Source: ZC4RG20 sp036381515
GTDB taxonomy: Bacteria; Pseudomonadota; Gammaproteobacteria; Steroidobacterales; Rariloculaceae
Assembly (NCBI GenBank): GCA_036381515.1
Contig: DASVCR010000070.1
Coordinates: forward strand, 4,408 to 68,407
Reading direction: 5' to 3'
DNA length: 64,000 nucleotides
Shown here one piece after another: positions 18,858 to 29,340 of the stretch (its first letter is position 1; every line of letters starts with the position of its first letter). The position numbers and the translations under genes are program-made. The notes under the pieces are model-generated. The model saw only the letters and a program-made list of their open reading frames with translations, was not told the origin of the DNA and made no database searches.

Positions 18858-19454
18858 TCAGGGGAGCACGCCGCTCGCCGCCGCCCCTTCCACCCGCGCG
18901 CTGCGCCATTGCCGGGCCCACGCTCGGTAACCGATCACGATCAGCACGAGGTAGAACGCGAACAGCGCCGCGAACAGGTACAGCCCTCTCGACACGTACA
19001 GGTAGATCGAGATCGAGTCGATCACGAACCAATAGATCCAGTTCTCGAGGACCTTCTTCGCGACCATGTACGTCGTGACGAGCGCGGCGACCGTCGTGAA
19101 GGAATCGGCATACGGCAGCGCCGCGTCCGTCCGCGCCGACAGCACGGCCCCGAACGCGCCGGTGAGCACGGCGATCACCGCGAGCGCGAGCGCATGGCGT
19201 CGCCACGACCAGACGCCGATCGCGACGGACTCGCCGCGCGGCCCGCCGTGCAGCCACTGCCGCCAGCCGTAGACGGCCATCGCCGCATAGAACAGCTGCA
19301 GCGCGGCCTCCATGTAGAGCCGCGCATCGACGAACACGACGAGCGACAGCAGCGTGCCGACGAGCGCGGCGGGCCAGCACCAGACGTTCTCGCGGATCAC
19401 GAGCACGAGGTACAGCACGGCCAGCACGACGGCGACGAGCTCGAGCAGCGGCAT
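18858..19454 (-). CDS. pnuT: PnuC-family permease, probable thiamine transporter PnuT
   Basis: A 198-residue inner-membrane protein with about seven hydrophobic segments and the PnuC-family features RENVWCWPAALVGTLLS near the N-terminus and ENWIYWFVIDSISIYLYV in the C-terminal third. PnuC proteins take up nicotinamide riboside, riboflavin (PnuX) or thiamine (PnuT) by facilitated diffusion. Here the gene starts 6 nt after the stop of a TonB receptor that is preceded by a TPP riboswitch, so thiamine is the expected substrate. The vitamin would be trapped by phosphorylation, but no thiamine kinase or pyrophosphokinase is seen nearby. Confidence 0.9.
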   Translation of the reverse strand: MPLLELVAVVLAVLYLVLVIRENVWCWPAALVGTLLSLVVFVDARLYMEAALQLFYAAMAVYGWRQWLHGGPRGESVAIGVWSWRRHALALAVIAVLTGAFGAVLSARTDAALPYADSFTTVAALVTTYMVAKKVLENWIYWFVIDSISIYLYVSRGLYLFAALFAFYLVLIVIGYRAWARQWRSARVEGAAASGVLP

Positions 19455-19460
19455 CGTCGG

Positions 19461-21779
<2,319 letters not shown>

Positions 21780-21782
21780 GGC

Positions 21783-21806
21783 GGATCTCCTCCCAGAGCG
21801 AGATCC
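21783..21806 (-). promoter_or_regulatory. Shine-Dalgarno-sequestering hairpin of the thiamine receptor mRNA
   Basis: On the minus strand GGATCTC (5') can pair with GAGATCC, which overlaps the GGAGGAGAT ribosome-binding site of the receptor. It lies between the riboswitch and the ATG, so it is a plausible expression platform acting on translation. Confidence 0.5.
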
Positions 21807-21837
21807 GGTGTGTAGTAGCGATCGGGGATACGGAGAG

Positions 21838-21935
21838 GCTCCAGTCCCTACGCCGGCACTAACCGGATCAGGTTCAAAGGGTTAGTCGACGACCAAGCCG
21901 ACTTCTCAGGCCGCTCCAGCGGCCACCCCTCGGAA
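21838..21935 (-). ncRNA. TPP (thi-box) riboswitch
   Basis: Read on the minus strand, the element contains the conserved GAGGGGTGG start of P1, the CTGAGA box, the ACCCTTTGAACCTGATC core, and GTTAGTGCCGGCGTAGGGA at the 3' side, the canonical order of the thiamine-pyrophosphate aptamer. It lies about 60 nt upstream of the receptor start. Thiamine pyrophosphate should reduce expression of the receptor-pnuT operon. Confidence 0.96.
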
Positions 21936-21991
21936 TGTGGGTTGCGCGTCGAATGATACAGCGCCCGCGCGCACGAAGGCGAGCCGACAGG

Positions 21992-22504
21992 CTACTCCTT
22001 GAGGCGCGGGATGAGCTCGGCGAAGTTGCACGGCCGCGTGCGGATATCGAGCTGCGCGCGCAGGATCTTGTCCCAGCCGGTCGCGCACGCGTTCGCGGAG
22101 CCCGGCAGGCAGAACACGAACGTGCCGTTCGCAACGCCGGCGAGACAGCGCGACTGCAGGCTCGACGTGCCGATCTCGTCGTACGACAACATCCGGAACA
22201 TTTCGCCGAAGCCTTCGATCTCCTTGTCGAGCAGGACGGCGACCGCCTCGGGGGTTCCGTCCCGTCCGGTCACGCCGGTGCCGCCCGTCGTGACGACGAC
22301 GTCGACGCCGGGATCCGCGACCCAGGCCGACACGACCGCACGAATCGCGTACACGTCGTCCTTGACGATGCGCTTCTCCGCGAGCCGATGACCGCTCGCC
22401 GTGATGCGCTCGACGAGCAGCGCACCGGACTTGTCCGTCGCCTCCGTCCGCGTGTCGGAGACGGTCAGCACCGCGATCGAGAGCGGCAGGAATTCGCTGC
22501 TCAT
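21992..22504 (-). CDS. moaB: Molybdenum cofactor biosynthesis protein MoaB
   Basis: A 170-residue protein of the MoaB/MogA molybdopterin-adenylyltransferase fold. Diagnostic blocks are AVLTVSDTRTEATDKSG, VVVTTGGTGVTGRDGTPEAV and the C-terminal FCLPGSANACATGWDKIL. It would adenylate molybdopterin before MoeA inserts molybdate. The ATG is 5 nt downstream of the stop of rimI, so the two are co-transcribed. Together with moaACDE and moeA in this window the molybdenum-cofactor pathway is largely complete, and no separate mogA is seen. Confidence 0.93.
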   Translation of the reverse strand: MSSEFLPLSIAVLTVSDTRTEATDKSGALLVERITASGHRLAEKRIVKDDVYAIRAVVSAWVADPGVDVVVTTGGTGVTGRDGTPEAVAVLLDKEIEGFGEMFRMLSYDEIGTSSLQSRCLAGVANGTFVFCLPGSANACATGWDKILRAQLDIRTRPCNFAELIPRLKE

Positions 22505-22509
22505 CGGTG

Positions 22510-22983
22510 CTACGCGTTGAACGTCGGGTGAACGGTCAGATCGTGCGTCATCACGAGCGCGTCCTCGCGCCCGCAGTAATACGCGGAGCGCCGCCCGGCT
22601 TCTCGATAGCCGAGCTTCGCGTAGAACTCGCGCGCGCCCGCATTGCCTTCGCGCAGCTCGAGCCGGACAAGGAAGATGCCGGCCGTGCGCGCGGTCGACT
22701 CGAGCCACTCGAGCAGCCTTCTGCCGATGCCCTGCATGCGATAGCCGGGGCGCACGGCGAGCAGGTTCAGGTGCGCGTGCGCGTCGAGGAACTCCATGAT
22801 CGCGAACCCCGCGATGTGGCGACGGTCGCGCGCGACGACGACGGAGCACTCCGGGTGGCGGATGCAGCGCGTGACCCGGCTTTCTGTCCACGACCACGGC
22901 AGCCCGTGCTCGATCAGCGATCGCGACATCTGCGAGATCTCCGCCGCGTCGTCGCGTCTCGCGAGGCCCAAGCGAACATTCAT
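22510..22983 (-). CDS. rimI: GNAT acetyltransferase, RimI-like
   Basis: A 157-residue GNAT protein with the acetyl-CoA loop VRPGYRMQGIGRRLLEWL and the RimI-type strand LELREGNAGAREFYAKLGY followed by YYCGREDALVMTHDL. RimI acetylates the N-terminal residue of ribosomal protein S18 and can act on other N-termini. The length and the C-terminal RxxYY element fit RimI well. It precedes moaB by 5 nt on the minus strand and its start is only 20 bp from the divergent MocA-like gene, so the promoters must overlap the coding ends. Confidence 0.85.
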   Translation of the reverse strand: MNVRLGLARRDDAAEISQMSRSLIEHGLPWSWTESRVTRCIRHPECSVVVARDRRHIAGFAIMEFLDAHAHLNLLAVRPGYRMQGIGRRLLEWLESTARTAGIFLVRLELREGNAGAREFYAKLGYREAGRRSAYYCGREDALVMTHDLTVHPTFNA

Positions 22984-23003
22984 GGGTCGAGTATAGTGCC
23001 GGC

Positions 23004-23654
23004 ATGCGCGTCACGGCACGACCGACGTCACCTGCCGTCACCGCCGTCGTCCTCGCCGCCGGCGGCTCGTCGCGGCTCGGCACGCCGAAGCAGCTCGCTC
23101 GGCTGCGCGGCCGCGCGCTGCTCGCCCGTGCCGTCGACGCCGCGGCTGCGGCGACCGGCCGCCCCGTCATCGTCGTCGTCGGCGCCGCAGCGCTCCGGCT
23201 CCGCGCGCTCGTCGCGCGCTCGTTTCCGCAGTCCGCGGTCGAAGTCGTGTATCACGCCGGATGGCGGAGCGGGCTCGCGGGTTCGCTCCGCCGCGGCCTC
23301 GCCGCGCTGCCGGACGACGCGCACGCCGTGCTCTGCGTGCTGTCGGATCAGCCGCTCGTCGACGCGCGGAGCCTGTCGCGGCTCGTCGCCGCATGGCGTC
23401 GGCGCCCCGGCCGCGCCGCGGCCGCACGCTACTCGGGCCGGCTCGGCGTGCCCGCGATCGTGCCGCGGCGCTCGTTTCCGGCGCTCCGCGCGCTCGACGG
23501 CGACCAGGGCGCGCGCCGAGTGCTCGCGGCCGATCCGCGCGTGACGGCCGTAGAGATGCCGGAGGCGGCGTTCGACGTCGACACCGTCGAGGACCTCGCG
23601 CGGCTCGCCGTCGCCGCGCGGCCGCGGACGCGGATGCCGCGGCCTCGAACGTAG
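23004..23654 (+). CDS. MobA/MocA-like nucleotidyltransferase (probable molybdenum cofactor cytidylyltransferase)
   Basis: A 216-residue NTP-transferase-fold protein. The nucleotide-binding signature is AVVLAAGGSSRLGTPKQL, with CVLSDQPLVDARSL carrying the metal-binding Asp and GVPAIVPRRSFPALRAL further on. This is the pattern of MocA, which makes molybdopterin cytosine dinucleotide for xanthine-dehydrogenase-type enzymes, rather than MobA, whose motif is LAGGxGxRxGGxDK. The surrounding moa genes support a cofactor role. It diverges from rimI and ends 8 nt before the oppositely oriented moaE stop. Confidence 0.82.
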   Translation: MRVTARPTSPAVTAVVLAAGGSSRLGTPKQLARLRGRALLARAVDAAAAATGRPVIVVVGAAALRLRALVARSFPQSAVEVVYHAGWRSGLAGSLRRGLAALPDDAHAVLCVLSDQPLVDARSLSRLVAAWRRRPGRAAAARYSGRLGVPAIVPRRSFPALRALDGDQGARRVLAADPRVTAVEMPEAAFDVDTVEDLARLAVAARPRTRMPRPRT

Positions 23655-23662
23655 GCCGCCGC

Positions 23663-24121
23663 TCAGGAGACCTTCGCCGCCGGCCCGCTCCGGTGGGCAG
23701 GCGCGCGGGTCGCGCAGTTCACCCAGCCGCTGTCGCCGTCGGCGTAGTGCTCCTTCTTCCAGATCGGCACGCGCGCCTTGATCTCGTCGATCACGTAGCG
23801 GCACGCGTCGAAGGCGGCGCCCCGATGCGCGGCGCTGACGCCGACCCACACCGCGCAGTCGCCGATCGCGAGCGCGCCGACCCGGTGCTCGGCGTGGATC
23901 GCGAGCACGTCGAAGCGCTCGCGCGCCTCCGCGAGGATCTTCTCGCCCTCGGCGACCGCGATCGGCTCGTGCGCCTCGTACTCGAGCGCGGTCACGGCCT
24001 CGCCCTCGTTGTGGTCGCGCACCCAGCCCTCGAACGTGACACAGGCACCCGCGCGGTCATCGCGCAGACGGGCCTCGAGCACACGAGGATCGATCGGCTC
24101 GTCCTGAATCCTGAAGCTCAT
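23663..24121 (-). CDS. moaE: Molybdopterin synthase large subunit MoaE
   Basis: A 152-residue MoaE with the family blocks CVTFEGWVRDHNEG (Arg and His of the active site), LEYEAHEPIA, AEHRVGALAIGD and the catalytic-Lys segment VPIWKKEHYADGDSGWV. It combines with MoaD thiocarboxylate to convert precursor Z (cPMP) to molybdopterin. It is the last gene of the leftward moaA-C-D-E operon, 22 nt after moaD. Confidence 0.96.
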   Translation of the reverse strand: MSFRIQDEPIDPRVLEARLRDDRAGACVTFEGWVRDHNEGEAVTALEYEAHEPIAVAEGEKILAEARERFDVLAIHAEHRVGALAIGDCAVWVGVSAAHRGAAFDACRYVIDEIKARVPIWKKEHYADGDSGWVNCATRAPAHRSGPAAKVS

Positions 24122-24143
24122 CGCGAATCCCGGCGCCCAGCCG

Positions 24144-24383
24144 TCATCCGCCCGCGACCGGCGGGAAGAACAGCACGACGTCGCCGTCGGCGAGCTCCGC
24201 GTCCCAGTCGCGCAGCTCGTCGTTGATCGCGACCTTGCAGCGCGCGCGCGGATCGGCGAAGCCGTGCCGGGCCGCGAGCTCGCCGTAGAGCTCGCCGGCC
24301 GTCCGCGCGCGGGTCTCGACGCGCTCGCTTTCCTTACCCGCCTGCTCCCGGAAGGCGGCGAAGTAGCGAGCCGTGACCTCCAT
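24144..24383 (-). CDS. moaD: Molybdopterin synthase sulfur carrier subunit MoaD
   Basis: A 79-residue ubiquitin-like protein that begins MEVTARYFAAFREQAG and ends FFPPVAGG. The C-terminal Gly-Gly is the site of adenylation and thiocarboxylation. Its ATG overlaps the moaC stop by one base, indicating translational coupling. Confidence 0.95.
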   Translation of the reverse strand: MEVTARYFAAFREQAGKESERVETRARTAGELYGELAARHGFADPRARCKVAINDELRDWDAELADGDVVLFFPPVAGG

Positions 24384-24859
24384 CACTTGCCCTCCTCGGC
24401 CTGGTAGTCGCGCTTGCCGCCGGTCTTCGACACGAGCGCGACGTCGCGGATCCGGATGCCGTGCGTCAGCGCCTTGCACATGTCGTAGATCGTGAGCGCC
24501 GCCGCGGTCGCGCCCGTCAGCGCCTCCATCTCGACGCCTGTCTTGTGCGTCGCACGCACCGCGCACCGCACGGTGATCTCGCCGGGGCCGCTCCAGTCGA
24601 TCGTGATCTTGCAGTCCTCGAGCGCGATCGGATGACAGAACGGGATCAGCTCGTGCGTCTTCTTCGCGGCCATGACGCCCGCGATGATCGCCGTGTCGAA
24701 GACCGGGCCCTTCTTCGTGCGCAACGCCTCGCCGGTCTCGAAGCGCGCGTCCTCGGGGAACACGACGACTGCGCGCGCTTCGGCGGTCCGCCGCGTGACG
24801 GCCTTGTCGCCGACGTCGACCATCGTCGGTCGGTCGTTCCGGTCCACGTGCGTCAGCAT
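24383..24859 (-). CDS. moaC: Cyclic pyranopterin monophosphate synthase MoaC
   Basis: A 158-residue MoaC that completes conversion of the MoaA product to cPMP. Recognisable blocks are the start LTHVDRNDRPTMVDVGDK, KKTHELIPFCHPIALEDC, and GVEMEALTGATAAALTIYDM with the catalytic region KTGGKRDYQ near the C-terminus. Its ATG shares one base with the moaA stop, and its stop shares one base with the moaD start. Confidence 0.97.
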   Translation of the reverse strand: MLTHVDRNDRPTMVDVGDKAVTRRTAEARAVVVFPEDARFETGEALRTKKGPVFDTAIIAGVMAAKKTHELIPFCHPIALEDCKITIDWSGPGEITVRCAVRATHKTGVEMEALTGATAAALTIYDMCKALTHGIRIRDVALVSKTGGKRDYQAEEGK

Positions 24860-25905
24860 CAGCCGCCCATCCTGTACATCTCGACGCGCTCGCGCTCGCG
24901 GTTTCGCAGCTGCGCACGGAGCTCGCTGTAGCGGTCCGCGCGCGCCCTCCACACGTTCTGCAGCAGCCCGATCAGCTCGGCGTCGCTCGCGCCGGCGCGG
25001 AGCGGCGAGCGCAGGTCCGTGCCGTGGGCGGCGAAGAGGCACGTGTAGAGCTTGCCTTCGGCGGACAGCCGCGCGCGATGGCAGTCGCCGCAGAACGGCT
25101 CGCTGACGGACGAGATGAAGCCGATCTCGCCCTGCCCGTCGACGAAGCGGTAGCGCGTCGCGACCTCGCCGCGGTAGTTCTTGTCGAGCGGCTCGAGCGG
25201 CCAGCGCGCGTGGATCAGGTCGCGCAGGACCTTCGACGGCACGACGTCCTCCGGCCGCCAGCCGTTCAGCGTGCCGACGTCCATGTACTCGATGAAGCGA
25301 ACGATCACACCGGTGCCGCGGAAATGCTCGACGAGATCGAGGACGCCGTGGTCGTTCTTGCCCTTCTGCACCATCGCGTTGACCTTGACCGGCGCGAAGC
25401 CAGCGGCCTGCGCCGCGTCGATCGCGGCGAGGACGGTCGCGACGTCGCCGCGGTCACCGTTCATCACGCGGTACGTCGCGTCGTCGAGGCTGTCGAGGCT
25501 CACGGTGACGCGCCTGAGCCCGGCGGCCTTGAGCGCCGCGGCGCGCTCCGCGAGCAGCGTGCCGTTCGTCGTCAGCGCGATGTCGTCCACGCCGGGAAGC
25601 TCCGCGAGCGCGGCGACGATGTCGACGAGGTCCTTGCGGAGCAGCGGCTCGCCGCCGGTCAGGCGGAATTTCGTGACGCCGAGCCTCAGGAACAGGCTCG
25701 CGACCCGCTTGATCTCGCCCGGGGTCAGCCAGTGGGAGCGCGGCAGGAATTTGTGGCCGTCGCCGTAGACGTCGGCCGGCATGCAGTACGGGCAGCGGTA
25801 GTTGCAGCGGTCGATGACCGAGATCCGGAGGTCGCGGACGGGACGGTTCAGGCGGTCGCGGACCGCACCTTCGCCCTGCCACTGCGTTACGTTGCCGTTC
25901 GTCAT
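24859..25905 (-). CDS. moaA: GTP 3',8-cyclase MoaA (radical SAM)
   Basis: A 348-residue radical SAM enzyme. The N-terminal 4Fe-4S motif is CNYRCPYC and the C-terminal cluster motif is CGDCHRARLSAEGKLYTC (CX2CX13C). The GTP-binding end is the C-terminal MGG. It converts GTP to 3',8-cyclo-dihydro-GTP, the first step of molybdenum cofactor synthesis. The start MTNGNVTQW is chosen over the 55-codon-longer frame because AGAGGAAA lies just upstream and the extra residues look non-coding. First gene of the moaACDE operon. Confidence 0.96.
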   Translation of the reverse strand: MTNGNVTQWQGEGAVRDRLNRPVRDLRISVIDRCNYRCPYCMPADVYGDGHKFLPRSHWLTPGEIKRVASLFLRLGVTKFRLTGGEPLLRKDLVDIVAALAELPGVDDIALTTNGTLLAERAAALKAAGLRRVTVSLDSLDDATYRVMNGDRGDVATVLAAIDAAQAAGFAPVKVNAMVQKGKNDHGVLDLVEHFRGTGVIVRFIEYMDVGTLNGWRPEDVVPSKVLRDLIHARWPLEPLDKNYRGEVATRYRFVDGQGEIGFISSVSEPFCGDCHRARLSAEGKLYTCLFAAHGTDLRSPLRAGASDAELIGLLQNVWRARADRYSELRAQLRNRERERVEMYRMGG

Positions 25906-26639
25906 TGCGTTTCCTCTCGGTCGGCCCCGTATCTTAGCGCACTTGGGTCGGGGGGCTGCCGGTGCCGCACCGATAGCCTTCGACCGCGGGGCGGTGCCGC
26001 GCTGGCCCCTGGCCAGAAACCCTGTCGATCGTTGCGGGCATCGATTCGCTGCTCTCGGTACCGAATTCACCGGTCAGCGCCTTCAACCCGCTGCTCGCGG
26101 GCAGCTCGCGGCCTTGATTCAGCGCCGCGGGCATCATTCACGAACGTTTTGGCGACGCGGCAGGCCGCGGACGCGTCGTATCGCCTCTTGCCGGACCGCT
26201 GTGGATACATCCTTGTACGCTGCGGGCGCGGCGTCCCTGCCGCGCACGCTCCGGCAAGAGGCGATACGACGCGTCCGCGGCCGGAGACGGCGTGCCGTTC
26301 GTGAATGATGCGTCATGCGTCCGTGGCATCGTCCGTGGTCTCGTCCATGGTCGTCGACGTTCGTGGTCGATTTCCGGGCACGGAAATCGACATCGGCGGG
26401 CCTTCGGTGTTCCGGGCGTGGCGGAAAGAGTTCCGAAACAAGCACCTGCGGGCGGGGGTGAAGTGCATTCCGCGAGGGGGCCGTGGCACAATAGCCGGAG
26501 GCCGGTCGGCTCGGAACTCCCGATGCGCGAGTGATGCGGTCGACCGTCTCGGCGGACGGTCGCGGTGGCCGTTCCGTCCGGAAAAAGCGACCCTCCGGGC
26601 GTTTCGGTGCGGCGGCTTGCAGCGGAGAAGAAAGCAATA
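25906..26639. other. Long intergenic region with a palindromic element
   Basis: About 730 bases between the divergent moaA and the methyltransferase gene. The middle is the large inverted-repeat element at 26131-26311. The remainder shows no coding sequence: the short frames in it (for example one ending at 26640 on the plus strand) lack ribosome-binding sites and have non-coding composition. Promoters for moaA and the methyltransferase must lie here, but I cannot place them with confidence. Confidence 0.6.
26131..26311 (+). repeat. Palindromic element, copy 1 (MITE-like)
   Basis: Nested inverted repeats. Outer 16-bp arms are 26131-26146 and 26296-26311; inner perfect 33-bp arms are 26163-26195 and 26250-26282, containing TCGTATCGCCTCTTGCCGGA. 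A 54-nt centre separates them. A second copy, in opposite orientation, is at 29341-29452; the centre is conserved between copies as well as the arms. No transposase is encoded. Confidence 0.88.
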
Positions 26640-27923
26640 ATGAACAGAAGTCGCGTGGAGCCTCTTGGCGTCCCGAGTTCCGGTTACGCGGCCGAGTCCG
26701 GCGCGGCGCCCGAAAGCCGCGGCGAGCCGACGGCGTTCGACCGCTTCCTGCTGAAGCAGATCGTCGGCCGTCTCGGCGACGCGAAGGTGACGGTCTCGCT
26801 GTGGGACGTGCCCGCCGAGAAGGCCGCGCCCCGGGACGGCGAGGTCGCGGTCCGGATCGCGGACCGTAAGGCGCTGCTGCAGCTGCTCGTGAACCCGGAG
26901 CTGCACTTCGGCGATCTTTACAGCGCCGGGCGGATCGAGGTTCACGGCGATCTCCTGGCACTGCTCGACGCGGCGTACCGTTCGCTCGACCGGCAACCGG
27001 GCATCGCGGGCTGGATCGAGCGCAGCGGGCGGCGGCTCGCGCCGGATCTGTCCGAGTCGCGGCGTAACATCCATCACCATTACGACATCGGCAACGAGTT
27101 CTACCGGCTGTGGCTCGATCGGGAAGCACTGCAGTACACGTGCGCGTACTACGCGTCGCCGGACATGACGATCGAGGAGGCGCAGCAGGCGAAGATGCAC
27201 CACGTCTGCCGGAAGCTGCGGCTCGCCGCCGGCGAGCGCGTCGTCGAGGCCGGCAGCGGCTGGGGCGGGTTCGCGCTGTTCATGGCGAAGCACTACGGCG
27301 TGCACGTGCGGAGCTTCAACATCTCGCGCGAGCAGGTCGCCCATGCGCGGGAGTGGGCCGAGCGTGAGGGTCTCGCAGATCGCGTCGAGTTCGTCGAGGA
27401 CGACTACCGGAACGCGGCGACGAGGAGCTCCGGGCGCTACGACGCGTTCGTGTCGATCGGCATGCTCGAGCACGTCGGGCCGGGCAACTACGCGGCGCTC
27501 GGCAAGCTCATCGACTCGCTGATCACGCCGAACGGGCGCGGCCTGATCCACAGCATCGGCCGCGACAAGCCCGAGCGGCTGAACCCATGGATCGACAAGC
27601 GGATCTTCCCGGGCGCCTATCCTCCGACCCTGCGGCAGATGATGGACATCTTCGAGCCGAACGGCCTGTCGGTGCTCGACGTCGAGAACATCAGGCTGCA
27701 CTACGCCGAGACGCTGCGGGCGTGGCTCGCCCGCTACGAGGAGAACGTCGACAAGGTCCGCGCGATGTTCGACGAGACGTTCGTGCGCGCGTGGCGGCTC
27801 TACCTCGCCGGCTCGATCATGGCATTCGTGCACGGGAAGCTGCAGCTCTTCCAGGTGGTCTTCGCGCGCAGCGGCATGAACGATATCCCGTGGACGCGCG
27901 CGCACGTCTACGAGCGCGGTTGA
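26640..27923 (+). CDS. Cfa-family S-adenosylmethionine-dependent fatty-acyl methyltransferase (BfaB/TmpB-like)
   Basis: A 427-residue cyclopropane-fatty-acid-synthase-family enzyme. Signature blocks are SRRNIHHHYDIGNEFYRLWLD, the YTCAYY segment, the SAM-binding EAGSGWGGFALFMAKHY, the bicarbonate/active-site stretch SIGMLEHVGPGNY, and WIDKRIFPGAYPPTL. It methylates the double bond of phospholipid acyl chains. The next gene is an FAD reductase starting 4 nt after the stop, the arrangement of actinobacterial bfaB-bfaA and gammaproteobacterial tmpB-tmpA, in which the methyltransferase makes a 10-methylene product. It could instead make cyclopropane rings. The start has GGAGAAG about 10 nt upstream. 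Confidence 0.88.
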   Translation: MNRSRVEPLGVPSSGYAAESGAAPESRGEPTAFDRFLLKQIVGRLGDAKVTVSLWDVPAEKAAPRDGEVAVRIADRKALLQLLVNPELHFGDLYSAGRIEVHGDLLALLDAAYRSLDRQPGIAGWIERSGRRLAPDLSESRRNIHHHYDIGNEFYRLWLDREALQYTCAYYASPDMTIEEAQQAKMHHVCRKLRLAAGERVVEAGSGWGGFALFMAKHYGVHVRSFNISREQVAHAREWAEREGLADRVEFVEDDYRNAATRSSGRYDAFVSIGMLEHVGPGNYAALGKLIDSLITPNGRGLIHSIGRDKPERLNPWIDKRIFPGAYPPTLRQMMDIFEPNGLSVLDVENIRLHYAETLRAWLARYEENVDKVRAMFDETFVRAWRLYLAGSIMAFVHGKLQLFQVVFARSGMNDIPWTRAHVYERG

Positions 27924-27927
27924 CGAG

Positions 27928-29274
27928 GTGAGCGCGCACGCCGGGGCGGCCGGCTACGAGCGAAAGAAGGCGCGGCTCGCGGAGAGCTGGAGCGACGGCG
28001 AAGGCCAGCTCAAGCTCGCGAAGTCGACGATCTCGAACCTGTTCCGCTACCAGCCGCGGGAAACGGCCGCGAAGCGCATCTCGCTCGGCGAGTTCAGCGA
28101 CGTCATCGCGCTCGACGCCGACGCGCGCACGCTCGACGTCGAGGGCCTCGCGACGTTCGAGACCGTCGCCGACTACGCGCTCGCGCGCGGCTTCGTGCCG
28201 CTCGTCGTGCCGGAGCTGAAGCACATCACGGTCGGCGGCGCGACGGTCGGGATCGGCATCGAGTCGACGTGCTTCCGCAACGGCTTCGTGCACGACGGGC
28301 TCCTCGAGGCCGACGTGCTGCTGCCGGGCGGACGCATCGTGACCGCGTCGCCGTCGAACGGGCACGCGGACCTCTTCGCGGCGCTGCCGAACTCGTACGG
28401 CACGCTCGGCTACATCCTCCGCGCCCGGCTCGCGCTCGAGCCCGCGAAGCGTTACGTGCATCTGCACATGGAGACGCTCGGCAGCGCGCGCGCGTATCTC
28501 GACGCGATGCGCGCCGCCGCCGAGTCAACCGCGCACGACTTCGTCGAAGGGCTCGTGTTCGAGGACGGCCGGTACATCCTGATGACGGGCCGCTACGCGG
28601 ACGACGTGCCCGCGGTCGACGACATCCTGCGCCGCAACGTCTTCTACAAGCTCGTGCAGCAGCGCAGCGACATCTACCTCACGACGCGCGACTACCTGTT
28701 CCGCTACGACCCCGAGTGGTTCTGGAACATCCCGGAGGGGATCGGCTACGCGCTGTTCCGCCGCTATGCGCCGGCGCGCTTCCGCAACTCGAGCTTCTAC
28801 ACGCGTTACGTCGCGTTCAAGGCGAAGCTCGCGGAGCGGCTGCCCGGCCGCGGCGAGCCCGACACGGAGCCGCTGATCCAGGACTGGGAGGTGCCGTGGG
28901 AGCACGCCGAGGCGCTGCTCGAGTTCGCGCTGCGCGAGGTGCGGCTCGACGGGCGGCCGTGGGCAGCGGTGCCGATCAGGACGCCTCGGCAGCCGACGCT
29001 CTATCCGATCCGGCCGAACACGCTCTACTTCAATCTCGGCTGCTATTTGCAGGTGCGCAAGCCCGAGGGCAAACCGCCCTACTACTACACGAAGATCCTC
29101 GACGAGAAATGCTTCGAGCTCGGCGGCATCAAGATGCTCTACTCGTCGTCGTTCATGACGGAGGAAGAGTTCGATGCGCGATACAACGGGGCGGCGTATC
29201 GGGAGCTCAAGGCGAAGTACGACCCGGACGGACGCGCGCGGACGCTCTACGCGAAGGTCGTGCTCCCCCCCTGA
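27928..29274 (+). CDS. FAD-dependent oxidoreductase, DIMINUTO/DHCR24-like (BfaA/TmpA-like reductase)
   Basis: A 448-residue FAD-linked oxidoreductase starting at GTG. The FAD-binding region contains PLVVPELKHITVGGATVGIG, typical of the PCMH-type fold, and GHADLFAALPNSYGTLGYIL. The C-terminal half resembles plant DIMINUTO/delta-24-sterol reductase. It follows a Cfa-family methyltransferase by 4 nt. In 10-methyl branched fatty acid pathways this partner reduces the 10-methylene group to a saturated 10-methyl branch. The inference rests on gene pairing and family; a sterol role is less likely here because no sterol genes are present. Confidence 0.82.
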   Translation: MSAHAGAAGYERKKARLAESWSDGEGQLKLAKSTISNLFRYQPRETAAKRISLGEFSDVIALDADARTLDVEGLATFETVADYALARGFVPLVVPELKHITVGGATVGIGIESTCFRNGFVHDGLLEADVLLPGGRIVTASPSNGHADLFAALPNSYGTLGYILRARLALEPAKRYVHLHMETLGSARAYLDAMRAAAESTAHDFVEGLVFEDGRYILMTGRYADDVPAVDDILRRNVFYKLVQQRSDIYLTTRDYLFRYDPEWFWNIPEGIGYALFRRYAPARFRNSSFYTRYVAFKAKLAERLPGRGEPDTEPLIQDWEVPWEHAEALLEFALREVRLDGRPWAAVPIRTPRQPTLYPIRPNTLYFNLGCYLQVRKPEGKPPYYYTKILDEKCFELGGIKMLYSSSFMTEEEFDARYNGAAYRELKAKYDPDGRARTLYAKVVLPP

Positions 29275-29340
29275 CTCACGCCCCCGGCGGAGTGTCGTAT
29301 CGGCTCGTGTCAGGGCGTGCGCTGCCCTTTAGTGCCCCTC

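Noticed and set aside
26305..26640. Plus-strand 111-codon frame before the methyltransferase
   Set aside because: It lacks a ribosome-binding site, begins within the arm of the palindromic element, and its composition is non-coding.
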